Below, one piece after another: positions 52,628 through 62,879 of a DNA stretch of 64,000 nt (position 1 is the stretch's first letter; each line of letters opens with the position of its first letter). The DNA is from Sabellastarte sp. h YS-2021. Taxonomy: Eukaryota; Annelida; Polychaeta; Sabellida; Sabellidae. The notes beneath the pieces are model-generated. The model made no database searches. It was given only the letters and a program-made list of their open reading frames with translations, and was not told the origin of the DNA. The position numbers were made by a program, and so were the translations under genes. Location of the stretch: NCBI GenBank assembly GCA_964017235.1, contig OZ024935.1:30731596-30795595 (forward strand), given 5' to 3'.

Positions 52628-53670
52628 AACAAATCTCGGATTTTTTCATGTACCTGTACCAAGACTTAAACAGGCGCCCCTCGACCATTGATGGTTACAG
52701 GACTGCAATCGTTGACACTTTGGGCCCAACAGCCCAACACATTGCACACAATGCAGACCTTCATAGGTTACTCTCCAGTTTTCACAGGGATCGTCCTAAA
52801 AGTTCCAGAAATTTACCCAAGTGGAACCTTTCTGTTGTCCTTAACGAGCTCACCAAAGCACCATTTGAGCCCATAAAAGACTCAGACCTCAAACATCTTA
52901 CTCTCAAAACTGCTTTCTTGCTAGCCTTGGCCTCCGGCAAGCGCCGCAGCGAAATCCATGCCTGGGTCGCGAACAAAGTATCTAATTTAGGCCAATGGGA
53001 AAAGGTGGCCTTGTTCCCTTCTTCTGATTTCATAGCCAAAAACCAACTAGCAAGAGAAGGTTCTCAAAGTGTGTCACCAGTGACTATCCCTGCTTTGACT
53101 ACCATTGTAGATAGACAGTTTAAGGAAGACAGGACCCTGTGTCCCGTGCGGGCCCTGAGGTTCTATTTGGACCGAACTAAAGACCTGAGAGGGTCTCGTT
53201 CTCTCCTTTTCATCTCCTTTAAGAAAGGACATACCTCAGACAGACCCGCTACACTCTCTTCATGGTTGAAACAAACCATCCTACTTTGTTACAAACAAGC
53301 AGATCAACAAGCCTTGGACTTGGTCTAAGTCAAAGCGCATGACATCCGGGCCTTCGCGGCCTCTAAGGCCTTTTACGGTGGAGTATCGGTGGACCAAATC
53401 ATGCAAGCCTGTCACTGGAAAGCTCACAACACATTCACAAATTTTTACCTAAAAGACCTTACTTGGTCGGACACCGACAACAATATGTATCTGGGACCCG
53501 TGGTGGCGGCACAACAAGTCCTAGATCCTTCCCCTCAGACCAGTTGTCCTCGGAAAGAAAAAAAGGTGGGGGGGGCACATCCGCTACAACCAAGTCTTCA
53601 GGAGTCTCTCCCAGGATCTAGGTATTCCTTTACCTTCAAGATGTTACGGGTAAGGTCATTTTATTTTTAA
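50989..53670 (+). pseudogene. DIRS tyrosine recombinase, broken, copy C
   Basis: The overprinting frame and YR frame are open to 53328, where CAA has become TAA (53326-53328) directly before the KAHDIRAF block. The product would lack His-x-x-Arg, CHW and the Tyr (codon 53446-53448). A 3-nt deletion removes Ile from SDIRPATLS near 53241. The upstream 10-nt deletion also separates this frame from gag. Downstream of the stop the frame is open again to 53670 and ends like copy A (GAHPLQPSLQ). Confidence 0.9.
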
Positions 53671-54039
53671 TTACCAGGTAATTTCTATTAAGGACTTAGT
53701 CAGTTGTCGTTAATCTCATATTTCAGGTTAAAAATTTCATGAGATGCCCAACCACTGGGTTGGTCAGTCACACATGAAGGTCTACTAGGGACCCTTAGAC
53801 CTCGAAGTGAGCACCGCTGCACTTCCGTCCTACTACCAAACATCTGGACAGTTTTAGCACTGTCCCCTTTTTGCTTAGGTTTTTTGGCTCGTTACAGGCC
53901 TGATCTTCGGGATCGGGGCACTGTAAAAGGGACTCAGACTGGTATTTCTGGCACTATTCTGTATATACTAATTCAAATCTTAGAAAAAATGACATATCTT
54001 CCAGTCTCAGCTGTAATCCCGCCACCGGGCGGTTGAATT
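53671..54039 (+). promoter_or_regulatory. 3' untranslated region of copy C with hairpin
   Basis: Same layout as copy B. The hairpin near 53899-53920 has one change in the left arm (CCTGATC). Confidence 0.45.
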
Positions 54040-54144
54040 CAGCATTCAGTCCCACATGGTAAGCTATTGTAGCGTAATAAAATTGAAAATTTTAATTACT
54101 TAAATGTAGCTTTTATAAGCTACAAGCTTACCATGTGGGACTTA
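54040..54144 (+). repeat. Internal complementary region, copy C
   Basis: 105 nt, as in copies A and B, with a change near its start (CATTCAGTCCC for CATTAAGTCCC). Confidence 0.95.
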
Positions 54145-54205
54145 GGAGAGTCCCACCCTGCCTTTCCGCTGTTTACAGCTGAGGGGTAGGTTTAATAAAA
54201 AATTT

Positions 54206-54354
54206 CAACGAGAAAGTAGGGCGATTGGTCAGAAGTTATCACGTGACGACAACTACCAGTATATCCGGTGGCTAACAAGAACGATCTTTTTTTCTAAGAT
54301 GTTGGCCCCGGGTGTGGCAACCCGAGAACAGCATTAAGTCCCACATGGTAAGCT
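54206..54354 (+). repeat. Right inverted terminal repeat, copy C
   Basis: 149 bp, keeping the block deleted from the left ITR. Confidence 0.92.
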
Positions 54355-54539
54355 TGTAGCTTATAAAAGCTACATTTAAGTAATTAAAATTTTCAATTTT
54401 GTTGGTCCCGTAGAGCAAAGGGTATTATAGGTGGAGATCTCAAATAAGCAGGATATGTTCCTCATTATAAAATTTTGACTGGGAATATTTTTGGCCTCAT
54501 TTTGAAAAACAAGATGGTCGCCACAGGTGTTTCTTTGTC

Positions 54540-55420
54540 AGTCATGAAAAGTGCTTATATCTCCCTTATTATTGGTCCTACAGGTTTGGGATGGTAAACC
54601 AACCTGTAGGAAATCATGGCTGAGAATCTTTTGGTGTGGTCAGATTTGACCTTTGACCGCTCCTTCAAGGTCAAACAAGGATAGCCAAACTTGAAAGTGC
54701 TTATAACTCGCTTATTATTGGTCCTAGAGGTTTGCGATGGTAAACAGACATAGAGGAAATCATGGGCTGGGAATCTGTTGATGTGGTCCGATTTGACCTT
54801 GGACCCCTCCTTCAAGGTCAAATGAGGATAGCCAAACTTAAAAGTGCTTATAACTCGCTTATTATTGGTCCTAGAAGTTTGGGATGGTAAACCAACCTAT
54901 AGGAAATCATTGGCTGGGAATCTATTGGTTTGGTGAGATTTGACCTTGGACCCTTCCTTCAAGGTCAAATGAAGATGGCCAAACTTAAAATTGCTTATAA
55001 CTCGCTTATTATTGGTCCTACAGGTTTGGGATGGTAACCAACCTACAGGAAATCATGGGCTGGGAATCTTTTCGTGTTGTCGGATTTGACCTTGGACCCC
55101 TCCTTCAAGGTCAAACAGGGATAGCGAAACTTAAAAGTGCTTATAACTCGCTTATTATTGGTCCTAGAGGTTTGGGATGGTAAACCATCCTATAGGAAAT
55201 CATGGGCTGTGAATTTTTTGGTATGGTCAGATTTGATCATTGGACCCCTCCCTCAAGGTCCAATAAGGACAGCCAAACTTAAAAGTGCTTATAACTCGCT
55301 TATTATTGGTCTTAGAGGTTTGGGATGGTAAACCAACCTATAGGAAATCATGGGCTGGGAATGTTTTTGTGTGGTTGGATTTGACCTTGGACCCCTTCTT
55401 CAAGGTCGAGCGAGGATATT
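54540..55420. repeat. Tandem array, about 147-bp period, 6 units
   Basis: AGTGCTTATAACTCGCTTAT and variants start at about 54550, 54696, 54843, 54990, 55136 and 55284 (steps 146-148). Units share GGTTTGGGATGGTAAACCAA and GACCCCTCCTTCAAGGTCAA. Short open frames here arise from the repeat. Confidence 0.93.
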
Positions 55421-55827
55421 TCATTTGCAGTATTTCTTTAAATATGTTTTAGCCTACTTTTTACACTTAGACAATTACCTTGTTACTTTCCTTCATAATA
55501 CCATTTGCAGGGCACAACTTTTTTGTCCTTTCCTTCTGTCAGCTTCAGAATTTCTTTCGAACATGCTGTTCAATTACCATTTACTGTATTTCTGTACAGC
55601 ACTTTCCCTGATAATTATGCTTTCCTCTCATCACCTTCACAAATCAAAAACACTCAGTCAGCTGACACAGTGCCCGTTCACGGGCACTCTCCTCTTGTTC
55701 ACTTATTCTTTGCTAATATGTTTTGTGAAAACGCCCGCTGAAAAAACACGTCTAGTTAACCTGTATTTCTGTATAACCTGATGAATTACAATGGAAAATA
55801 CCTCATAAGGAACTGATATTAAATTGT
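55421..55827. other. Non-coding sequence
   Basis: A 143-codon frame at 55350-55781 starts in the satellite and resembles no family, so I do not call it a gene. Confidence 0.5.
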
Positions 55828-55962
55828 AGAAATAAACTACGTATGCGCGGACTTTATTGTCGATTCAATCACAAAAATAACCTCAAATAAAGGACGAGGG
55901 CCGAAGAGGGTATTTTTGTGATTGAATCGCCAATAAAGTCCAAGCAAAAGTAGTTTATTTCT
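55828..55962. mobile_element. Foldback / MITE-like inverted repeat, 135 bp
   Basis: Arms AGAAATAAACTAC (55828-55840) and GTAGTTTATTTCT (55950-55962), then a long inner inverted pair (GGACTTTATTGTCGATTCAA against TTGAATCGCCAATAAAGTCC). The whole unit can fold into one hairpin. No target duplication identified. Confidence 0.75.
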
Positions 55963-56199
55963 ATTATAAAACGATTTTTGTAGTTTTATCCAATGTTCAC
56001 TGATTTTGTTTGTTTTCAATTTTATTTTCGAGATTATGTTGCACAACCATGTTCGCAGATTGGAACAGCGTACATTTGTTCCTCTATAAAAGTACTCTCA
56101 CAAAATGCGCAGAGATGCATTTTCGTCGACTGCGCAGGTGTCCGTTTTATAATTTGCTTTACAGACGTCCCATTTATATAATAGGATAACTTCCCGAAT

Positions 56200-56304
56200 G
56201 ACATATACAGAAAAAATATATCACGAATGAAGATAATATTATACGAGAGCCAAGCACGAGTATTGTTAATCTTCCTGAATGATATATTTTTTTCTGTATA
56301 TGTC
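56200..56304. mobile_element. Foldback inverted repeat, 105 bp
   Basis: GACATATACAGAAAAAATAT at the left pairs with ATATTTTTTTCTGTATATGTC at the right, with a further partial match inside. Probably a MITE remnant. Confidence 0.65.
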
Positions 56305-57084
56305 TAATGCGGGGTGTTTTACTTTTATTATTCACCATTTTGTACGATTTATGGTTTAAACAATATTAATATTTAATAATTGAACATAAAAAAGGCTGTC
56401 AAAACGCACTGGCAGCAGTGAATATAAAAACATCAATCTTTAACTCCTAACATTTCAGTCATTTCTGCATGGATTTTTATGCAACAAATATGAGCAGAAT
56501 CGCCGTAAGAATACCTTTCTAATGATATATTATACATATTTTAAGTTAACATACTTTCCGAGATATTGTTGAAAAATGAAAGTTATTCACAATCATTATC
56601 CATAGTACCTGGGCGCCGGTGTATACAAAAAAATAGATCCTAGTCTGTATTCTCCCGTATCTAGGTAGACTTGCTCACAAGTCTCTACTTTGGGTTTTTT
56701 TTTTCAGACAATGAATGAGTGCATTTTACAAAAGTCTGGATTTTACAGTCTCAGTCCCCTTCTGGGGGGAAATGCTCTCAGAGAATCATAATGCACTAAG
56801 GAAGGACCTTGTAACAAGGTCTAGTATCTAGGGCAAATACATCACGTGGTGGACAACAAAGTTCTGTTCAAAGGACTTTCACTATGTATCCCTGTTGAGA
56901 ATTTATTAGATTTCAGTATTGTTTGAAATCATCTGTTCCAAAATGGATATTAAGTAAACAGTGTTGCCAGTGCAATGCAACCTGTAGCAAGAATATATCC
57001 GGCTCACTTGAGACCCTGATTTCCAGTGTGAAATTTTCAAGTAACCAAAAATAGGCACAATAGAAAGGACTTCTGAGTATTAAT
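56305..57084. other. Non-coding sequence
   Basis: Nothing recognised. Confidence 0.5.
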
Positions 57085-57102
57085 TTTTATAGCGAAATAC
57101 CC

Positions 57103-57279
57103 TTACCATTTCCTAACAGTAGCTATTTGTTGGAGCCATCCAACCCAATGGCCAACGCAGAGATGCGATTTTTAAGGTTATATGATATAACCACCTTAAG
57201 CAAGCTATTGGGTTACAGTAGTCCGTCCTCCCGCCAATTAGGTCACATGACCACAATGTTTACTTTATTATTTTTGTTG
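57103..57279 (+). repeat. Left inverted terminal repeat, element D
   Basis: Runs TTACCATTTCCTAACAGTAG to TATTTTTGTTG; inverse of 62517-62659. The left copy holds about 30 extra nt (near 57217-57245) absent from the right copy. Confidence 0.85.
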
Positions 57280-58978
57280 GCCATCATCAGTATGGACGTC
57301 TTTGGAAATTATTAGAAGTTTTGTCAGGGTTTCATTTATTTTTTGCAGATTTTGCTGTGAATCACACTTCATTTTTTATATGTATATGATACAGATCTGA
57401 TTCATTTATTGAGTCTTCAGAGGTATGCATTATATTATGCAAATAAAAGACTTTTTGGATGGCGACATCGAAAGTTTGATCGTCTTCAACCTCGAGGAAT
57501 GAGTCTTCATAAAGAAGGTCCTAATGCAACAATAATATTATTACATAGCTTGCCAGTCGTTTGGTTAAGTTTGCTGGACGTTGGAAGCTATAATTTTGCA
57601 GCATACATATATATAGAAAGAATGTACTCTTCAATAATGGAAGCGATCTGGACGACGCCATCTTGGATGAGAATGACAATTCGAGTGGCTGTTATTGCTG
57701 TTCACGTCGGGTTCTATTAGCCAGGTGTTGAAAGCAATTTTATCACAGTATGCATCCCAGTCGAATAGAATGTCGATGCTACAGAAGAAGGAATCTCCCT
57801 TGGGGGCAGCCATTAAGTTACCATGGACACGGCATCGTGGAGGAGTTTTGAATGCAGGAAAGACTACCTCTTGGGAAATTCTTCCGATGAGGTTCACTCA
57901 AAACATTCAGTTGGAGGAAATACCTGGGTGACGTCATTCAAAAAACAATCGAGTTTTCTATTCCTCCAAAAAGGTTAAGATTCTGGTTGTCAGATGACGG
58001 GGAGTGTCATTCATATCTACAAGCAAGGCATCTACAAGCAAGGCATTTGATTCAATGTTTTTGAACAATTTAGCAGTACAATCGGGTTTCTATACCTATC
58101 AAAAGGTTTAGATTCGGGTTGTCAGGAATACAAAGAACCTAGTCCTTATTTTTCAGAGTTTTGCTGACTATTATTAAGTGGCTAGTTATTGATATAATGG
58201 TCACAGGCAGTGTGAATGCTCCCTTGTTTGGTCACATTTACCTACATCATGGAATTTCCGCATTCCTTGGGTCAACAGACAGCGTTGAATGGCCTTTATT
58301 TGGGGTTTTCAGGGCGTTTTGAAGCCTCTGGTATTGTAAAGAGCAGTTATCCAGGAAGAAGTTTTTGATTGGACTTTCCTGCATAAATCACTTTCCTGGG
58401 CAGCTCCTTGGTGGCAGGAGGTCTACAGGAAGTTCACTTTCAGACACTTTAGGAACAAGTTCCCTTGTAGAAGACCATAGTAGAGACCAAAAATGTATGG
58501 TCTCACTTTTTCTGTTCAGGTCTCACTTAAGGGATCTAAGGGATCAGCATGAGTTGTTAGACTTATAATGCCTTTGGACAGTGTGCAGTGTGTTGCATTT
58601 CCAGTCCACAGTCGGCTAGATTTTGTGTTCTAATCTTCTTGTTGGAGTTTGACCATGTCTAAGAACATGTGACTCAACAGAAGGGATGTAACTTTAGAAT
58701 GCCTTTATAAAACATACAATGCTTTTGTCTGCTAATGAGGTTCTCTTGCTGGACATATCAGATGTTCAGAGGTTTTTCATGTAGTGTTTTCATGAAAATA
58801 AGGATGATGAGTAAGTCTAGAAGTGAGCATGCTCCTAGTCTGGACTAATAAAAGGACACCAGGCCTCAGAGCAGATTTTTTGTCCCTATCATGACAGTTA
58901 CCCTGGAAATAGAGTTACAAATGCCTCCTACTCCTCAGCTAGTTAAAGGGGGAGAGGATCTTACTTTATACAGGCCCT
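57280..58978 (+). pseudogene. Probable gag region of element D, unrecognisable
   Basis: Position predicts ORF1. I cannot recognise the Cys cluster or RG tail; only short broken frames remain. The call is by position only. Confidence 0.35.
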
Positions 58979-59760
58979 ATGGAAGCAGGGATGATAGGTG
59001 GCTCCTGTGGTTTCAGGGAACCTTTGCCCAGTTTTGGTAGTATACAAGTCTTGGGAAAGGAGAATATTCAGCCAGACATTTTAGAAGTGAGGTTGGCAGA
59101 AGTTAAAAAAAACCCGAGAGAAACAGCAGTTTTGATAAAAGCTGTTTATGAAATTATCGCCAAAAGGGCAATATCACCAGTCACTTGCCTGAGAGTTTAT
59201 ATTTGCAGTTTATTTCTTGGGATTAGTAAAGAAGAAATGACTGTCAGTGATACTTAAGGTCAGATAAACAAGCTTTGCATGTACCTTACTCAATATGAAC
59301 TGTTGCAGTATATTCAGCTTTCGTTTTATAGAAGGCGACTGGTTGACGTTACTAGAATTTATGGGTGTAGTACACATAATTCATCGATTCACCCAGTTAA
59401 CAAGGTATCTTCGCTTCATTGGAGGCTACAGATTCTACCAGTTCACTGCCTTACCCTTCAGTATTGCTACAGTTTTTTCTCTAGTTCACCAAGGTAGCAA
59501 AAGAGTTGAAGCTGATGGCATCACTATTCACCAGTATATGGACGGTTGGCTAATGACAACAAACTCAAAACAGCAATGCCAGGGATACACCCACTGGGTG
59601 GTGCATCTTGTGGAAAGCCTGGGTTGGATCACAAATTTCTAAAAATCAGATTTATTTCCGAGTCCACTAATCAAATTTATGGTTACTATTCGACCTCGAA
59701 TTTGATGTTGAAAGCTTCTCACTTATCTTCAGGGAAGCTCATGTCACTTTGAAAGCATGG
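58979..59760 (+). pseudogene. Reverse transcriptase remnant of element D
   Basis: Fragments follow the RT of copies A-C: ETAVLIKAVYEIIAKRAISP with LRVYICSLFLGI (about 59120-59225), then in a shifted frame RYLRFIGGYRFYQFTALPFS and ITIHQYMDGWLM (59395-59560), then HWVVHLVESLGWITNF. The active-site YLDD is YMDG, losing one catalytic Asp. Frameshifts and stops follow. Confidence 0.85.
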
Positions 59761-59939
59761 CTTCAATGGAGAAGACTATACCATTGGGTTATCTGAACAT
59801 GAAGTCACTCCAATGGTATCTGGAATACTGCTGATATCTTCAGTCTCTGGATATCCCATTTCTTGGGTCTTGGTTCAGGGATCATCTTCAGGGGTGGACC
59901 AATAGTTCAATTTTGAAGGAGTACTCACCACTCCTTCAG

Positions 59940-60475
59940 GAGCACAGTTTTCTCTCCATTCACGGAAGCTTCCCTAATGGGTTGGGGTGCTTTCTTGAGT
60001 CATCCACAGCCATTGGTCTGTGGCATCAGGAAGAGTCAAGACTCCACATTACATAACATTCTACAGCTGGAAGCAATGTTGTTATTTTTAAAATGATTCA
60101 GAAGTCAGTTTCTGGATTGAAATCAGTTTCATTTTCACTGACAATTTATTAGTGGTTGCCTATATGAACAGCCAGGGAGGCATCCACTCTCAGGTAATCT
60201 GTACCTTAATCTGCAGAGTCATGGTTTAGTTGATTTTTGTTTATTTGGGGTTTTACGTCGCTTTCAACACTGTACAGGTCATATCACGACAGGTAGTTGG
60301 AAGGGCAGAGGAAACCAGTACATATAGTTCGCTAGGGTTCTGTACTGTAAACTGCCGACCAACGGCAAGCAACTACCAGCTTATGGTTTAGTCGAGTGTC
60401 AGAATGATTCAGATTCAGGAAGTACACCCAGGGAATCTATATGTTCTGGCAGATTACTTGTCTAGACAGATAAGT
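59940..60475 (+). pseudogene. RNase H remnant of element D, interrupted
   Basis: FTEASLMGWGAFLSHPQPL matches FTDASNEGWGAHL with the first catalytic Asp changed to Glu. SQDSTLHNILQLEAMLLFLK and VAYMNSQGGIHS follow in broken frames. After a 152-bp insertion the last block resumes as GNLYVLADYLSRQ. Confidence 0.82.
60221..60392 (+). mobile_element. 152-bp insertion with 10-bp target duplication
   Basis: 60231-60382 lies between two copies of ATGGTTTAGT (60221-60230 and 60383-60392). It begins TGATTTTTGTTTATTTGGGG. The surrounding RNase H sequence is continuous when it is removed. Size and variable-length duplication suggest a SINE fragment or other short retroposon; the family is not identified. 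Confidence 0.75.
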
Positions 60476-61000
60476 TTTTCAAACTAAAAGGGCTCGTCAG
60501 GTTTTGCTACCATCAATCAGTGGTTGATGTGTTGTAATAAGATGAATCACAACCTTCCCTGGTAGGTCACCTGTCAGGCTCGGGAAACAGGTGCTTGAAC
60601 ATCTCTTGTGAAGGTCTGGACAGACATGTGTTTGTGCCCAGGGTCTTGATCCTGCAGGTAATGTAAACATGTATGTGTCTCATGTCCCAGAAAGTCAGGC
60701 TTGGGAAACCGATGCATTGAATGTCTCTGGGGAGGGTCTGGTCAGTTATGCCCAGTGGCCCTCATCCCTCAGGTGATTTAACAGATGAGCACCTACAGGT
60801 GCAGAATCATCCTGATTGGGTGGTCAGGGATGTCTTGGTTTTGGGTCTGGTGGGTCTGTCCACAAAACTCCTTCTAAATGGGTGAATCTGTTGACTCAAC
60901 CATTCAGCAACAGATTTCACAACAAGCTAGCTTACTTGAATCTTCAGGATTGGCATCAATTGTTCTATTTGGAAAGTGGTGTGAAGAGAGCCACATATTT
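60476..61000 (+). pseudogene. DIRS post-RNase H region of element D
   Basis: MNHNLPW, ESQAWETDALN and GGQGCLGFGSG (frame-shifted WSGMSWFWVW) correspond to LNHKLPL, DPKAWDIDALN and WPGMPWFWD. A diverged internal duplication is visible (CGGGAAACAGGTGC near 60580 and TGGGAAACCGATGC near 60703). Confidence 0.7.
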
Positions 61001-61990
61001 ATCTCAGACCCCACTATTCCACATTGAAAAAATTTGTTGAAATACTAGTTTTAAGGAAACATCCTAATACCATCCGCTATTGTGGGCTATAGATCAGCAA
61101 TTGTGGATGGTTTGGGGCTTAAAGGGTCAAGAAGTGTCTAAAAGTTGAGAGGAATAAGAAATTAGCAACTTTTAGTAAGAGACAAACAAATAGATTTGGA
61201 TTTTGTCATTGGTCCTGCATACTCTTATCAAACAACCTTTGAGCTTGTGAGGAAGGTTTTCTTGAAGTTATTACCTTTCAAGATGTTCTTTGGGTTTGGC
61301 TTCAGGTAAAGTAGTGGCTCTTCCCTTAGTTATAGGGAGAATTGGTCACAAGTAACTTTGGCCCATTGACTGCCTTTTTGGCCATGAACCAGTTGATTTA
61401 AGATGGGCCTACTGCAATTGAACCAGTGGTCTTTGTCTCTGTGGATTACAGATTCATGGTAAAGGAGTGACATTAATGCTTGGACATATTCTTCCTTTAG
61501 TTATCAGGAGAATGGGTCACAAGTAACTCTGACCCCTTCAATTGCAAGAACCAGTTGGCTTTGGATGGGCCTACTCCAATTAAGCATGTGGTCATGCCAG
61601 CGCTTAGCCTCTTTGGACAGCAGTTTGACTCAATATGGGTCTGTCCGTGTTGGGGGCTTGGTGATCAAAAGGTTTGGGATAGAACAAAATCTTTTGTTTT
61701 ACTGCCATTAAGAAAGTTTCTTACAAAAGACTTATCTTTTGGCACTTATTTCATCTTGATTGAGTCAAGATTGAGTCACGGAATCTATTGATGTATGTTT
61801 TGATTGCATCTTTAGTTTTATGGGTGATTTTTTTACATGAGTTTTGATGCATGTTATTGCAAATTCCATTGTATGTATACCAATTTCTGTCTTAAAAACC
61901 TCTGTTGTCATGGGGTCAGATTTGAAATTGGGTCCTACAGTTTATGCTCAGCATGTTGTTATTTTATAAGTATGTGTTTGATACTTATAT
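61001..61990 (+). pseudogene. Tyrosine recombinase remnant of element D
   Basis: Traces only: a GGCTATAGATCAGCAATTG piece (GYRSAI), LPFKMFFGFG (LTLKTAFLLALASG, about 61266), and YTNFCLKNLCCHGVRFEIGS near 61875, which matches FTNFYLKDLTWSDTDNNMYL with the catalytic Tyr replaced by Cys. Dead gene. Confidence 0.75.
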
Positions 61991-62376
61991 TGGTACATTT
62001 GCAGGTTGTGGCTGGTATGTCTGCAATGCTGGATGTATTGGTAGTAGACATCAATGTTGCCTAATCTGACTTGGAAAGGATTGGGCATTATGCTGATGAC
62101 ACTTTCAGGTTGGTTTGACCTTGTCTTGGGGTCGGATGTTGCAATGTAGATGGGTTATTTATTTATGACATCCAATTGCAGCTCCAGCAGTGTCAGCAGT
62201 TGTGAAAACTACAGGTACATACTGCCATCTTTTGGGAGTTGTATGTTGTGATTGTTGGAAGTTTATATGTTTATTAATGCATGTAAATTCCATTGACAAG
62301 TTCTCATGATGTTTAGTTGTAGGTTAAGTAGGGGTTTTCTTAAAAGAATTCCCTCCATCCTACAAGGCTGAATTCA

Positions 62377-62472
62377 GCTACTGTTAGGAAATGGTAAGGG
62401 TATTTCGCTATAAAATTGAAAAATTTAATAGTAATTTAAATTTTTATTAGAAATACTTACCATTTCCTAACA
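62377..62472 (+). repeat. Internal complementary region, element D
   Basis: GCTACTGTTAGGAAATGGTA to TACCATTTCCTAACAC; its centre joins the complements of both element ends (AAAATTGAAAAATTTAATAG). Confidence 0.88.
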
Positions 62473-62516
62473 CTCAAATTTCCCTCCCGCCTCCCCACAA
62501 GTCATTCTTTTACTTG

Positions 62517-62659
62517 CAACAAAAATAATGAAGTAAACAATGTGGTCATGTAACCCAATGGCTTGGTTAAGGTGGTTATATAACCTTAAAAATCGCATTT
62601 CTGCGTTGGCCATTGGGTTGGATGGCTCCAACAAATAGCTACTGTTAGGAAATTGTAAG
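62517..62659 (+). repeat. Right inverted terminal repeat, element D
   Basis: CAACAAAAATAATGAAGTAA to AGGAAATTGTAA, inverse of the left ITR. Confidence 0.85.
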
Positions 62660-62879
62660 TATTTCTAATAAAAATTTAAATTACTATTAAAGTTTTCAAA
62701 TTTAAGCGGCCCGTCAGGGAAGCTTATTTGTTTTCACCAAAGTTCGACTGATCACCGCCCCCGCAGGATTATGGTCTCCCTTGAATAACTTCTTAGCCTT
62801 TCAAATTTTTCTTTCCTTCTTATCTTTCTTTAAAACTATAGGGGCAGGAAAAATTTTTGGGATACTTTGCGCAGACCTT

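Larger units (their letters stand above)
48041..54396 (+). mobile_element. DIRS retrotransposon copy C, full length but mutated
   Basis: 6,356 bp, same family, same orientation, 1,424 bp downstream of copy B. Left ITR 48058-48192 (with a 14-nt deletion near 48155), ICR 54040-54144, right ITR 54206-54354. Gag is open; RT and YR each carry inactivating changes. It ends AATTTTCAA and is followed by TTT. Confidence 0.95.
57085..62699 (+). mobile_element. Old full-length DIRS element, third family (element D)
   Basis: 5,615 bp from TTTTATAGCGAAATACCC to AAGTTTTCAA. Left ITR about 57103-57279, ICR 62377-62472, right ITR 62517-62659. Outer sequences differ from copies A-C and element 0, but the ICR again is the complement of right end plus left end. 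The flank after the right end begins ATT. Coding regions are riddled with stops and shifts, yet gag-to-YR order can be followed from the RT onward. A 152-bp insertion lies in the RNase H region. Confidence 0.9.

Noticed and set aside
40250-54396. Segmental duplication producing copies B and C
   Set aside because: Their outer flanks differ: copy B interrupts a 155-bp unit, copy C lies between other units.
55350-55781. 143-codon ORF
   Set aside because: Begins inside the 147-bp satellite and runs into AT-rich DNA; hydrophobic, low-complexity product without recognisable motif.
57127-57315. 62-codon ORF in the left ITR of element D
   Set aside because: Lies wholly in the terminal repeat and has no counterpart in other copies.
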